Shown here piece after piece: positions 8,051-15,409 of a stretch of DNA of 47,894 bases. Under the pieces are notes generated by a model. It searched no databases and was not told the origin of the DNA. It saw only the letters and a program-made list of their open reading frames with translations. Every line of letters starts with the position of its first letter. Positions within the stretch are counted from its first letter, which is position 1. The translations under genes and the position numbers were made by a program. The stretch covers positions 1 through 47,894 of the forward strand of contig NZ_JAANHS010000019.1 of assembly GCF_011174775.1 (NCBI RefSeq), written 5' to 3'. Origin of the DNA: Rhodobacter calidifons. GTDB lineage: Bacteria > Pseudomonadota > Alphaproteobacteria > Rhodobacterales > Rhodobacteraceae.

Positions 8051-8269
8051 TCAATCGCGCCAATGCAATGGCGCATCCCAGGCTGCGCGGCTTGCCTCGG
8101 CCTGGGCCTTGCTGCGGCTGAGACCGATGTCGCGCAGGAGATGGTCGTCCAGATGCGCCAGGGCGCGGCGCGAGCGCGCCAGCGCCAGGGCGCCGAACAG
8201 ACGGCGCAGGAACGACTGGCGCCTTGTCGGCGCGGGGGCGGCGGGGCGGGTCAGGGCGGCAGAGCGCAT
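8051..8269 (-). CDS. DUF1127 (YjiS-like) small basic protein
   Basis: This is a 72-residue Arg-rich protein with a C-terminal DUF1127 motif (LDDHLLRDIGLSRSKAQAEA), preceded by RRLFGALALARSRRALAHL. Small DUF1127 proteins of alphaproteobacteria have been tied to RNA turnover and to phosphate and carbon metabolism. Specific function here is unknown. I prefer the ATG at 8269, which has AAAGG upstream, to an ATG five codons earlier at 8284 that has no Shine-Dalgarno sequence. The gene is divergent from the LysR regulator. Confidence 0.75.
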   Translation of the reverse strand: MRSAALTRPAAPAPTRRQSFLRRLFGALALARSRRALAHLDDHLLRDIGLSRSKAQAEASRAAWDAPLHWRD

Positions 8270-8393
8270 GGCGGGGCCTTTCATCGTTGTTTGTGATGCA
8301 CTGCGGCGATTGGATCAGGATGCTTGAACCATGCCAGATCCTGGGGCATCATGGAAACGAATGATCGTGACGCCTTTCATCAGGAACTGTGAT

Positions 8394-9245
8394 ATGCCGC
8401 GCAATCTCGACCTTGCTGCCCTGCGGTCCTTCGTCACCGTCGCCGATGTGGGCGGGGTGACGCGGGCGGCGGGCTATCTGAACCTGACGCAGTCGGCCGT
8501 CTCGATGCAGATCAAGCGGCTGGAGGAGTCGCTTGGGATGCAGCTGTTCCTGCGCGCGGCGCGCAAGCTGGCGCTGTCTCCCGAGGGCGAGCAGCTTCTG
8601 TCCTACGGGCGCCGGATGCTGGCGCTGAACGACGAGGCGCTGTCGCGTTTCAACGCCACGGCCTGCTGCGGCACGATCCGGCTGGGCGTGCCGCATGACA
8701 TCGTCTATCCGGCGATTCCGGGCATCCTGAAGCGGATGGCTCAGACCTATCCGCGGGTGCAGGTGAATCTGGTGTCCTCCTTCACCCTGGCGATGAAGGA
8801 AGAGTTCGGCCGCGGCGGGTTCGACGTGATCGTGACCACCGAGGATGCGCCCGATCCGGTCGCCGAGGTGCTGGGTGCGCGGCCGCTGGTCTGGATCGGC
8901 GCGCCCCAGGGGTCGGCCTGGCAGCGGCGACCGCTGCGGCTGGGGTTCAAGGACGGATGCATCTTCCGCCCTACCGCCCAGGCGGCGCTGGACCGGGCGG
9001 GCATCTCCTGGGACCTGGCGACGGGGGGCGAAAGCGAACAGGCGGTCGAGGCGATGGTGGCCGCCGATCTGGCGATCTCGGCCCGGATGGTCGGCAACAT
9101 TCCGGCCGACACCGAGGTGATCGAAGCCCAGAACCAGCTGCCGGCGCTGGGCGAGATGAAGCTGGCGCTGTACCGTTCGCCCGCTGCGACGGGCGAGGCG
9201 GTGGACATGCTGATGGCAGAGCTGCGGCTGGCCTACTGCTGCTGA
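8394..9245 (+). CDS. LysR-family transcriptional regulator
   Basis: This is a 283-residue LTTR. The winged helix-turn-helix is at about residues 1-60 (LDLAALRSFVTVADVGGVTRAAGYLNLTQSAVSMQIKRLEESLG) and is followed by a periplasmic-binding-like effector domain starting IRLGVPHDIVYP. The effector is not recognisable. The ATG at 8394 matches the usual LTTR start MPRNLDLAALRSF. In-frame codons upstream are not conserved-looking. Its stop overlaps by 13 bases the 3' end of the convergent quinone reductase, which could be a target but also might be only a neighbour. The divergent DUF1127 gene shares its upstream region. Confidence 0.9.
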   Translation: MPRNLDLAALRSFVTVADVGGVTRAAGYLNLTQSAVSMQIKRLEESLGMQLFLRAARKLALSPEGEQLLSYGRRMLALNDEALSRFNATACCGTIRLGVPHDIVYPAIPGILKRMAQTYPRVQVNLVSSFTLAMKEEFGRGGFDVIVTTEDAPDPVAEVLGARPLVWIGAPQGSAWQRRPLRLGFKDGCIFRPTAQAALDRAGISWDLATGGESEQAVEAMVAADLAISARMVGNIPADTEVIEAQNQLPALGEMKLALYRSPAATGEAVDMLMAELRLAYCC

Positions 9246-10204
9246 CCGACGCGGATCACGACCTTGCCGGTCGCCCGGCGTGTCCGCAACAGGTCGAGAC
9301 CCTCGGGGAAGGCCGCGAAGGGCAGGACATGGCTGACATGCGGCCGCAGCAGCCCCTCGGCCCGCCAGCGCAGAAGCTCGGCCATGCTGGCGGCGGCGAC
9401 GGCCGGGACATGAGCCTCCATCCCGCCATACCAGAAGCCCGAGACGGTAAGGTTCCTGACGAGAAGCAGGTTCGCCGGGATCTGCGGCACCTCGCCCGAG
9501 GCGAAGCCGATCGCGAGAAGCCGCCCCTCGGGCCGGCAGGCGCGCAGGGCCGCGTCGAAGGCGGGCCCGCCGACGGCATCATAGACCACATCTACGCCGC
9601 CCGCGGCCCGCAGCGCCTCTTTCAGCCCGGGCGCCTCGCTGTCGATCAGCAGATCCGCCCCGGCGGCGCGTGCGACCTCCAGCCGGTCCGCCCCGCGCGC
9701 CGAGGCGATCACCCGCGCGCCCAGCCGCTTGCCGATCTCGACCGCCGTCAGGCCCACGCCACCGGCCGCGCCGGTCACGAACAGGGTTTCGCCCGGGCGC
9801 AGCCGGGCGGTGTGGGTCAGGGCCAGATGCGAGGTGCCATAGGCGATGGGAAAGCCGGCGGCCTCTTCGAATCCCATCGCATCGGGCAGCGCAAAAAGCC
9901 GCGCCGCGGGCAGGGCGACGCGTTCGGCCAGCGCGCCCGCGGGGCAGGTGGACAGGACGCGGGTGCCGGGCGCAGGCGCCTCGGTGTCCGGACCCAGTGC
10001 CTCGACCACGCCCGAGAGTTCCATGCCCGGAATGTAGGGGAACGGATGGCGGACCTGGTACTTCCCCTGAATCGAGAGCATATCCGCAAAGTTGAGCCCG
10101 ACTGCTTCGACGCGGACAACGACTTCGCCTTTAACGGGAACAGGGCTGGCAATCGACACAAGCTCTGGTGCGGCGCCGAGTTCGCTGACCTGCCACGCCT
10201 GCAT
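9233..10204 (-). CDS. NADPH:quinone reductase-like MDR-superfamily oxidoreductase
   Basis: This is a 323-residue medium-chain dehydrogenase/reductase of the quinone-oxidoreductase type. It has an N-terminal GroES-like domain (VGLNFADMLSIQGKYQVRHPFPYIPGMELSGVV) and lacks the structural zinc cysteines. A Rossmann domain has the AXXGGVG motif (VTGAAGGVGLTAVEIGKRLGA, about residue 145) and an NADPH-type Arg after the second strand. Substrates in the family include quinones and enones. The ATG at 10204 has GGAG upstream. A possible TTG four codons earlier is less likely. It is convergent with the LysR gene. Confidence 0.88.
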   Translation of the reverse strand: MQAWQVSELGAAPELVSIASPVPVKGEVVVRVEAVGLNFADMLSIQGKYQVRHPFPYIPGMELSGVVEALGPDTEAPAPGTRVLSTCPAGALAERVALPAARLFALPDAMGFEEAAGFPIAYGTSHLALTHTARLRPGETLFVTGAAGGVGLTAVEIGKRLGARVIASARGADRLEVARAAGADLLIDSEAPGLKEALRAAGGVDVVYDAVGGPAFDAALRACRPEGRLLAIGFASGEVPQIPANLLLVRNLTVSGFWYGGMEAHVPAVAAASMAELLRWRAEGLLRPHVSHVLPFAAFPEGLDLLRTRRATGKVVIRVGQQQ

Positions 10205-10573
10205 GATTGGCTCCAATTCTAACGGTTGTTTCCACTACTTGCAGTGGACAGCTTTTAGCCCGGATACCGTTTCTTGCAATGCGATGATTGCGGGATTCGC
10301 ATTTTGCGAGGAGATTTCAGGCTTCTTTGCGAAATGCAAAGCATTATGCGATACCACTTTAGGGCGAGTGATGATTCGGTCAAGCCGGCCCTGCGGGTCG
10401 GTAAGGACAACCGCACCGTGTGTTATACGCGTGTAGAATTGCACTTGTCCAAAAGGACAGGTTTTCGGGCGCCAGACGATTTTTTTCATCCAAGCAGCCG
10501 ATGCGCCAAGTTTGGCACGAAAATTGCTTACAGTACTGCGAGGGGAATACACACTCGTTTTTTGGAGTACAGA
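10205..10573. other. AT-richer intergenic region before the XRE gene
   Basis: These 369 bases are visibly richer in A and T than the flanking genes. I see no coding frame with a plausible start. The region holds a short inverted repeat (CCACT and AGTGG near 10232-10247) and, near its right end, the sigma-54-type promoter listed separately. The leftmost part must contain the promoter of the quinone reductase. Confidence 0.6.
10512..10528 (+). promoter_or_regulatory. Sigma-54 (RpoN) -24/-12 promoter upstream of the XRE gene
   Basis: TTGGCACGAAAATTGCT matches the consensus TGGCAC-N5-TTGCW, with GG (10514-10515) and GC (10526-10527) 12 bases apart as required. The start would fall near 10539, giving a leader of about 35 bases. 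A sigma-70 reading (TTGCTT at 10524, TACACA at 10548, 18-base spacer) overlaps it and cannot be excluded. No bendable activator site was identified upstream. Confidence 0.55.
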
Positions 10574-10936
10574 ATGAAGCATCCCGTAGACGCACATGTC
10601 GGCAAGCGCATCCGTCACCGCCGCTGGATGGTGGGCATGACGCAGCAGCAACTGGCTGACAAGGTCGGCATCAAATTTCAGCAGATCCAGAAGTATGAGA
10701 CCGGCATGAACCGGGTCAGCGCCTCCCGGCTCTGGGACATTGCCGATGCGCTGGGCGTTTCGATCTCGTTCTTCTTCGAGGGACTCGCCGAGGGACAGGT
10801 CTCCGCGACCTATGCCCATGGCGACATGATGTCGGACAAGGAGGCGCTGGAACTGGTGCGTTCCTACTATGCCATCCCCGAGGCGCAGCGCCGCCGGCTG
10901 TTCGATCTGGCCCGGGTTCTCTCGGAAGCCGCCTGA
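10574..10936 (+). CDS. XRE-family helix-turn-helix regulator
   Basis: This is a 120-residue DNA-binding protein of the Cro/CI type common in alphaproteobacteria. An N-terminal HTH domain spans about residues 9-63 (GKRIRHRRWMVGMTQQQLADKVGI and then QQIQKYETGMNRVSASRLWDIADAL). A short C-terminal tail (about 85-120) ends RRRLFDLARVLSEAA. Targets are unknown. The ATG at 10574 is preceded by TTGGAG. The -24/-12-type promoter upstream suggests control by RpoN or, alternatively, a housekeeping promoter. It is followed after 75 bases by the HisN-like gene. Confidence 0.88.
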   Translation: MKHPVDAHVGKRIRHRRWMVGMTQQQLADKVGIKFQQIQKYETGMNRVSASRLWDIADALGVSISFFFEGLAEGQVSATYAHGDMMSDKEALELVRSYYAIPEAQRRRLFDLARVLSEAA

Positions 10937-11011
10937 CTGCCTTGACCTTGTCCCCGCGCGCGGCTAGCGCCCGGGGGCGGGGCCAAGGCCCTTCAGGTCG
11001 GGGAGAGAAGG

Positions 11012-11809
11012 ATGCGGGTATCACCTGCGCTTGCGGCGGACATCATTGCCACCGCGCATGAACTGGCGGATGTGGCGCGCGTCGCGACCTTGTCGCATTT
11101 CCGCACGCGCGCCCTTACCGCCGAAACCAAGGAAACCGACCGCTTCGATCCAGTGACCGCCGCCGACCGCCTGTCGGAAGAGCGGATGCGCGCGGTCCTT
11201 GCGCGGCGGCGGCCCGAGGATGGCATCCTGGGCGAGGAGTTCGGCAGCCTGGCCGGCTCCAGCGGCCTGACCTGGGTGCTGGATCCGATCGACGGCACGC
11301 GGGGCTATCTGTCAGGCACGCCCACCTGGGGCGTGCTGATCTCGGTCCGCGATGCCGAGGGTGTGCTGTTCGGCATCATCGACCAGCCGTATATCGGCGA
11401 GCGGTTCGAGGGCGGCCTGGGCCGCGCGCAGATGCGCGGGCCGCTGGGCGAGGCCGCCCTTGCCGTCCGCCCGCCGCGCCCGCTGTCCGAGGCCATCCTG
11501 TTCACCACCTTTCCCGAGATCGGCACGGAAGCCGAAGGTGCGGCATTCCGCCGGGTTGCCCCGCGCACAAAGCTGGTGCGCTACGGCATGGATTGCTATG
11601 CCTATGCGCTGATCGCGGCCGGGCAGATCGATCTGGTGATCGAGGCCGGGTTGCAGGCCTATGACGTGCAGGCCCCGATCGCGGTGATCGAGGCAGCGGG
11701 GGGCATCGTGACCGACTGGCAGGGTCGCCCGGCGCAGGAGGGTGGCCGGATCCTCGCGGCGTCCAGTCGAGAGCTGCATGCCGAGGCGATGGCGCTGCTG
11801 AACGGCTGA
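11012..11809 (+). CDS. hisN: Inositol-monophosphatase-family phosphatase, probably histidinol-phosphatase
   Basis: This is a 265-residue magnesium-dependent phosphatase. Metal-binding motifs appear in order: DPVTAADR, GEEFG, WVLDPIDGTRGYLSGTPTWG (the DPIDGT core at about residues 91-96) and the C-terminal YDVQAPIAVIEAAGGIVTDWQG. The GYLSGTPTWG wording fits the HisN branch that makes histidinol, completing histidine synthesis in bacteria without HisB-type phosphatase. Inositol- or 3'-nucleotide phosphatase activity is possible instead. A GGGGAGAGAAGG ribosome site precedes the ATG. A GC-perfect palindrome lies just after the stop (11811-11824). Confidence 0.8.
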   Translation: MRVSPALAADIIATAHELADVARVATLSHFRTRALTAETKETDRFDPVTAADRLSEERMRAVLARRRPEDGILGEEFGSLAGSSGLTWVLDPIDGTRGYLSGTPTWGVLISVRDAEGVLFGIIDQPYIGERFEGGLGRAQMRGPLGEAALAVRPPRPLSEAILFTTFPEIGTEAEGAAFRRVAPRTKLVRYGMDCYAYALIAAGQIDLVIEAGLQAYDVQAPIAVIEAAGGIVTDWQGRPAQEGGRILAASSRELHAEAMALLNG

Positions 11810-11982
11810 GACCCGGCGCCGGGTCGCGCCTTTCGGCTGCGGTTGAAACAGTTTCCGGAGCTGCGGATGGTTGCCGGCATCCCGGATCCGGGGCTATCCT
11901 GGGCGGGTGGTCGTGTCCTTCGCCCTTCTGACGATCCACCATGGTTTCCCCTGAAACCGAAGGGTGCGCGAAAGGTGCACCG

Positions 11983-13323
11983 ATGGCCGATCTGCTGATC
12001 CGCACTGCCGATGTCGTGGTGACGATGGACCGACTGCGGTCCGAGCTGCCCGGGGCCGATGTGCGGATCCGGGGCGGCGTGATCGTCGAGGTCGGTCCGG
12101 GCCTGTCCGCCGCGGGCGCAGAGGTGATCGAGGCGCGAGGCTGCGTGGTGACGCCGGGCCTGGTGAACACGCACCATCACCTCTACCAGACCCTGACCCG
12201 CGCGGTGCCGGGCGGGCAGGATGCGCTTCTGTTCGGCTGGCTGAAGACGCTCTATCCGATCTGGGCGCGCTTCGGGCCGGAGGAGATGTTCGTCTCGGCC
12301 CAGGTCGGTCTGGCGGAACTGGCGCTGTCGGGCTGCACGCTGACCTCGGACCATCTGTATCTTTACCCCAACGGCGCGCGGCTGGACGACACCATCGCCG
12401 CGGCGGCCGCAGTGGGCCTGCGCTTTCATCCGACGCGCGGGGCGATGTCGATTGGCGAATCTGCCGGCGGTCTGCCGCCGGACAGTCTGGTCGAGCCCGA
12501 ATCGGCGATCCTCGACGACATGATCCGGGTGGTGGACCGGTTCCACGATCCTCAACCCGGGGCGATGGTCCGGGTGGGGCTGGCGCCGTGCTCGCCCTTC
12601 TCGGTCAGCCGCGAGTTGATGCGGGAGGCGGCGCTGCTGGCGCGGGACAAGGGGGTGATGCTGCACACCCATCTGGCCGAGAACGACGAGGACATCGCCT
12701 ATTCCCTGGCGCATTTCGGCTGTCGCCCGGGCCAGTATGCCGAGGAGCTGGGCTGGACCGGACCCGATGTCTGGCACGCGCATTGTGTCAAGCTGGATGG
12801 TTCGGAAATTGAACTTTTCGGCCGCAGTCTGACCGGCGTTGCCCATTGTCCATGTTCGAATTGCAGACTTGGATCGGGGATCGCCCCGGTCCGCGCCATG
12901 CGGGATGCGGGGGTGAAGGTGGGGCTCGGGGTCGATGGTTCGGCCTCGAACGACGCCGGAAACCTGGTGGCCGAGGCGCGCATGGCCATGCTGTTGCAGC
13001 GCGTGGCGCGGGGGGCCGATGCGATGGGCGCGCGGGAGGCGCTGGAGACCGCGACGCTGGGCGGCGCGCTGGTGCTGGGGCGCGATGATCTGGGGTCGGT
13101 CGAGGCGGGCAAGCGGGCGGATCTGGCGATCTGGGACAGGACGGGCATCGAGGGTGCGGGGGCCTGGGATCCGGTCGCGGGCCTCCTCCTCTGCGGTCCG
13201 ACGCGGGTGCGCCATCTGATCGTCGAGGGGCGGCAGGTGGTTCGGGACGGGCAGCTGGTGACGCTGGACATGGCCGCCGTGCTGGAACGGCAGCGCGCGC
13301 TTGCAAGGCGGCTTGCGGGCTGA
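11983..13323 (+). CDS. 8-oxoguanine deaminase (amidohydrolase, AtzB/TrzN-like subtype)
   Basis: This is a 446-residue metal-dependent amidohydrolase. The first metal motif is NTHHHLYQT (about residue 63), followed by a mid-protein HTHLAEN and a late VGLGVDGSASND with the catalytic Asp. The segments FGCRPGQYAEELGW and CPCSNCRLGSGIAPV match, from memory, 8-oxoguanine deaminases, which convert 8-oxoguanine to uric acid as salvage of oxidised guanine. A hydroxyatrazine-type ethylaminohydrolase annotation would be the main misassignment to avoid. The start at 11983 has AAAGGTG upstream. An earlier ATG at 11941 adds 14 residues before the conserved start. A guanine deaminase lies nearby on the other strand. 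Confidence 0.82.
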   Translation: MADLLIRTADVVVTMDRLRSELPGADVRIRGGVIVEVGPGLSAAGAEVIEARGCVVTPGLVNTHHHLYQTLTRAVPGGQDALLFGWLKTLYPIWARFGPEEMFVSAQVGLAELALSGCTLTSDHLYLYPNGARLDDTIAAAAAVGLRFHPTRGAMSIGESAGGLPPDSLVEPESAILDDMIRVVDRFHDPQPGAMVRVGLAPCSPFSVSRELMREAALLARDKGVMLHTHLAENDEDIAYSLAHFGCRPGQYAEELGWTGPDVWHAHCVKLDGSEIELFGRSLTGVAHCPCSNCRLGSGIAPVRAMRDAGVKVGLGVDGSASNDAGNLVAEARMAMLLQRVARGADAMGAREALETATLGGALVLGRDDLGSVEAGKRADLAIWDRTGIEGAGAWDPVAGLLLCGPTRVRHLIVEGRQVVRDGQLVTLDMAAVLERQRALARRLAG

Positions 13324-13382
13324 CAGGCGCGGGTCTTCCGGTTGCGGGGTCCGCGCGATATGGTCGGGGCAAGGAGCTTCGC

Positions 13383-13700
13383 ATGTCCCACGATTATGCT
13401 GCCCAGCGGCGCGAGACTTTTCAGACCTTCCGGATGTCGAAGGGGGTGAGCCTGCCGAAGACGGCGGTGGTGGAGTTCGCCTTCTTCGTCGAGGAACTGG
13501 ATGCAAGCTGGCCCGCCTTCGAGCGCGCGCTGCGGCTGGCGGGGTTCCAGACGCGGCGGTTGAAGGATGGGGAGACGCTGATCGCCTCATACGGCCCGAT
13601 GCCGGTCACCCCGGAGGCGATCTGGGAGCGGGAGCATGCGGCGACCGAGATCGCGCTGAAACATGACTTCTACCCCGACGGCTGGGAGCTGGCGGAATAG
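13383..13700 (+). CDS. RraB-like (RNase E inhibitor) domain protein
   Basis: This is a 105-residue single-domain protein whose pattern fits the RNase E inhibitor RraB fold: an early PKTAVVEFAFFVEELDASWPAFERALRLAGFQTRRL, then a central ITPEAIW-like segment, and a C-terminal HDFYPDGWELAE with the conserved acidic GW ending. In Escherichia coli RraB binds RNase E and changes transcript decay. A role here is inferred from the fold only. AAGGAGCTTCGC precedes the ATG. It follows the 8-oxoguanine deaminase by about 60 bases and could be cotranscribed. Confidence 0.65.
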   Translation: MSHDYAAQRRETFQTFRMSKGVSLPKTAVVEFAFFVEELDASWPAFERALRLAGFQTRRLKDGETLIASYGPMPVTPEAIWEREHAATEIALKHDFYPDGWELAE

Positions 13701-14009
13701 CGCACCGCGCGCGGCGCTTTTTCGGGGACAATGGAATCAAGGGGTTGGCCATGGGCGTTAGGGTGGCGTTTACCTTTTCGCCGGTCGAGCCCCCCACCCC
13801 CGACCCCTCCCCACGGAGGGGGAGGGGAGGCACCCCGGGGTGGGCGGCGGGCCTCATGTCCGGGCGGCTGTCCGGGTTGCGGCGGTTGTCATATCGAGCG
13901 CCTTCGGCGCGAAGACCCTTTGTCTCGGCCTTGCGCGTGAAGGACGCGCAAGACCTCGGAGAGCCTCCGGCGGGGATATTTGGAGCCAGGTGAAAGGGCT
14001 TTGGTCAGG
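13701..14009. repeat. Repeat-rich intergenic spacer between rraB-like and guaD
   Basis: This 309-base spacer between convergent genes holds no gene that I can support. It carries a chain of palindromes. These are a C/G-tract hairpin (13804-13827), a perfect 12-base palindrome (13831-13842), a UUCG-tetraloop hairpin (13898-13910), and a nine-base perfect stem (13930-13938 with 13944-13952). A final segment (13963-13996) reads GCCTCCGGCGGGGATATTTG and continues through GAGCCAGGTG. That last segment I remember as a recurrent intergenic motif in Rhodobacteraceae. Confidence 0.6.
13791..13830. repeat. GC-rich palindromic repeat, intergenic copy
   Basis: The C-arm (CCCCTCCCC at 13804-13812) and G-arm (GGGGAGGGG at 13819-13827) form a nine-base stem around a six-base loop, led by CCCCCACCCCC. 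The copy inside the amidase gene at 5600-5634 has the same lead and the same arm plan. Confidence 0.6.
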
Positions 14010-15287
14010 TCAGGGGGCGCGGCGGTGGCCGTTCACCCAGACCTCGGCAATCGCGCGGTCGTCGCCCATCATGATCGTCGGGAACAGCTGCTGCCAGAGG
14101 TCTTCGGCGCGGCGGGTTGCCTGTTCGATGGCGGGGGTGGAGGCGAGGTCGATCACCACGAGATCGGCCTCCATCCCCGGGGCGAGGTTGCCGATGCGGT
14201 CCTCGGCATGCAGCGCGCGGGCGGAGCCTTGCGTGGCCAGCCACCAGAGCTGCGCGGGGTGCAGGGATTGGCCGCGCAGTTGCGCCACCTCGTAGGCGGC
14301 GGCCATGGTGGGGAGCATCGAGAAGTTCGAGCCGCCCCCGGTGTCGGTGGCAAGGCCGACGCGGAGGTGTTGCGCCAGGGTCATGTCGAAAAGGCCCGAG
14401 CCGATGAAGGTGTTCGAGGTCGGGCAGTGGATGAGGGAGGCCCCGGCCTCGATCAGGCGCGCGCGCTCACGCTCGGTCAGGTGGATGGCGTGGCCGTAAA
14501 GCGCGCCTTCACGGAGCAGACCCTGCGATTCGTAGGTGTCGAGGTAGTCGCGCGCCTGGGGGAAAAGGTCGCGGACCCAGGCGATCTCGTCGGTCTGTTC
14601 GCTGAGGTGGGTCTGCATCAGGCAGTCGGGGTATTCGCGCCAGAGGGCGCCGAGGGCCGCGAGTTGTTCCGGCGTGGAGGTGGGCGAGAAACGGGGGGTG
14701 ATGACGTAGGACAGCCGGTCCACCCCATGCCATTTCCGGAGCAGCGCCTTGCTGTCGTCATAGGCCGACCGGGCGGTATCGCGCAGGCCTTCGGGCGCGT
14801 TGCGGTCCATGCAGGTCTTGCCGGCGAAAAGGCGCATCCCGCGCGCCCGGGCGGCGGTGAAGATTGCATCCACCGATGTGGGATGGATCGTGGCGTAGGT
14901 GCAGACGGTGGTGGTGCCGCGGGCAAGCACGAGGTCGAGGTAGCGGTTGGCGATCTCCATCGCATAGGCGGGATCGCTGAACCGCATTTCCTCGGGGAAG
15001 GTGTAGCTGTTCAGCCAGTCGATCAGCCGTTTGCCCCAGGAGGCGATGATCGCGGTCTGGGGGTAATGCACATGGGCGTCGATGAAGCCAGCCGAGATCA
15101 GCCTTTGCCCATGGTCGTGGACGCGGGCCTGCGGATAGCGGGGGCGGAGGAGGGCGGCTTCCCCCACATCGACGATCCGGCCGCCCTCCACCGCGACGGC
15201 GCCGTGGCCATGGTGCCGGGCCGCGCCCGGACCGTCGCGAAACGGGTCGCCGTCAAAGCGGATGACCTGACCGATCAGAAGATCCAT
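14010..15287 (-). CDS. guaD: Guanine deaminase
   Basis: This is a 425-residue amidohydrolase that deaminates guanine to xanthine in purine salvage and catabolism. Motifs in order are the first metal pair in DAHVHYPQTAIIASWGKRLIDWL (about residue 70, with the family-typical PQ and GxxLIDWL), CMDRNAPEGL, QTHLSEQTDEI, YGHAIHLTERE and the late LATDTGGGSNFSM. The PQ and NAPE segments distinguish guanine deaminases from other members. The ATG at 15287 is chosen over one 13 codons upstream, which would precede the usual MDLLIGQ start. Convergent with the rraB-like gene across the repeat spacer, and head-to-head with mgtE. Confidence 0.92.
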   Translation of the reverse strand: MDLLIGQVIRFDGDPFRDGPGAARHHGHGAVAVEGGRIVDVGEAALLRPRYPQARVHDHGQRLISAGFIDAHVHYPQTAIIASWGKRLIDWLNSYTFPEEMRFSDPAYAMEIANRYLDLVLARGTTTVCTYATIHPTSVDAIFTAARARGMRLFAGKTCMDRNAPEGLRDTARSAYDDSKALLRKWHGVDRLSYVITPRFSPTSTPEQLAALGALWREYPDCLMQTHLSEQTDEIAWVRDLFPQARDYLDTYESQGLLREGALYGHAIHLTERERARLIEAGASLIHCPTSNTFIGSGLFDMTLAQHLRVGLATDTGGGSNFSMLPTMAAAYEVAQLRGQSLHPAQLWWLATQGSARALHAEDRIGNLAPGMEADLVVIDLASTPAIEQATRRAEDLWQQLFPTIMMGDDRAIAEVWVNGHRRAP

Positions 15288-15409
15288 GGACTTTATCCCC
15301 TTGTCTCGCCGCCAGACTAAGGGCATTCCGGTCCGGGGTAAATTTGCCCGGTGACCCCGTTTCGGTGAAACTGTTTTCGCCCGGGACGTGGCAATCGGAC
15401 GGGGGGCGC

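Noticed and set aside
15288..15409. Purine riboswitch before guaD or magnesium riboswitch before mgtE
   Set aside because: The shared divergent gap is only about 120 bases and shows no purine-aptamer or M-box core.
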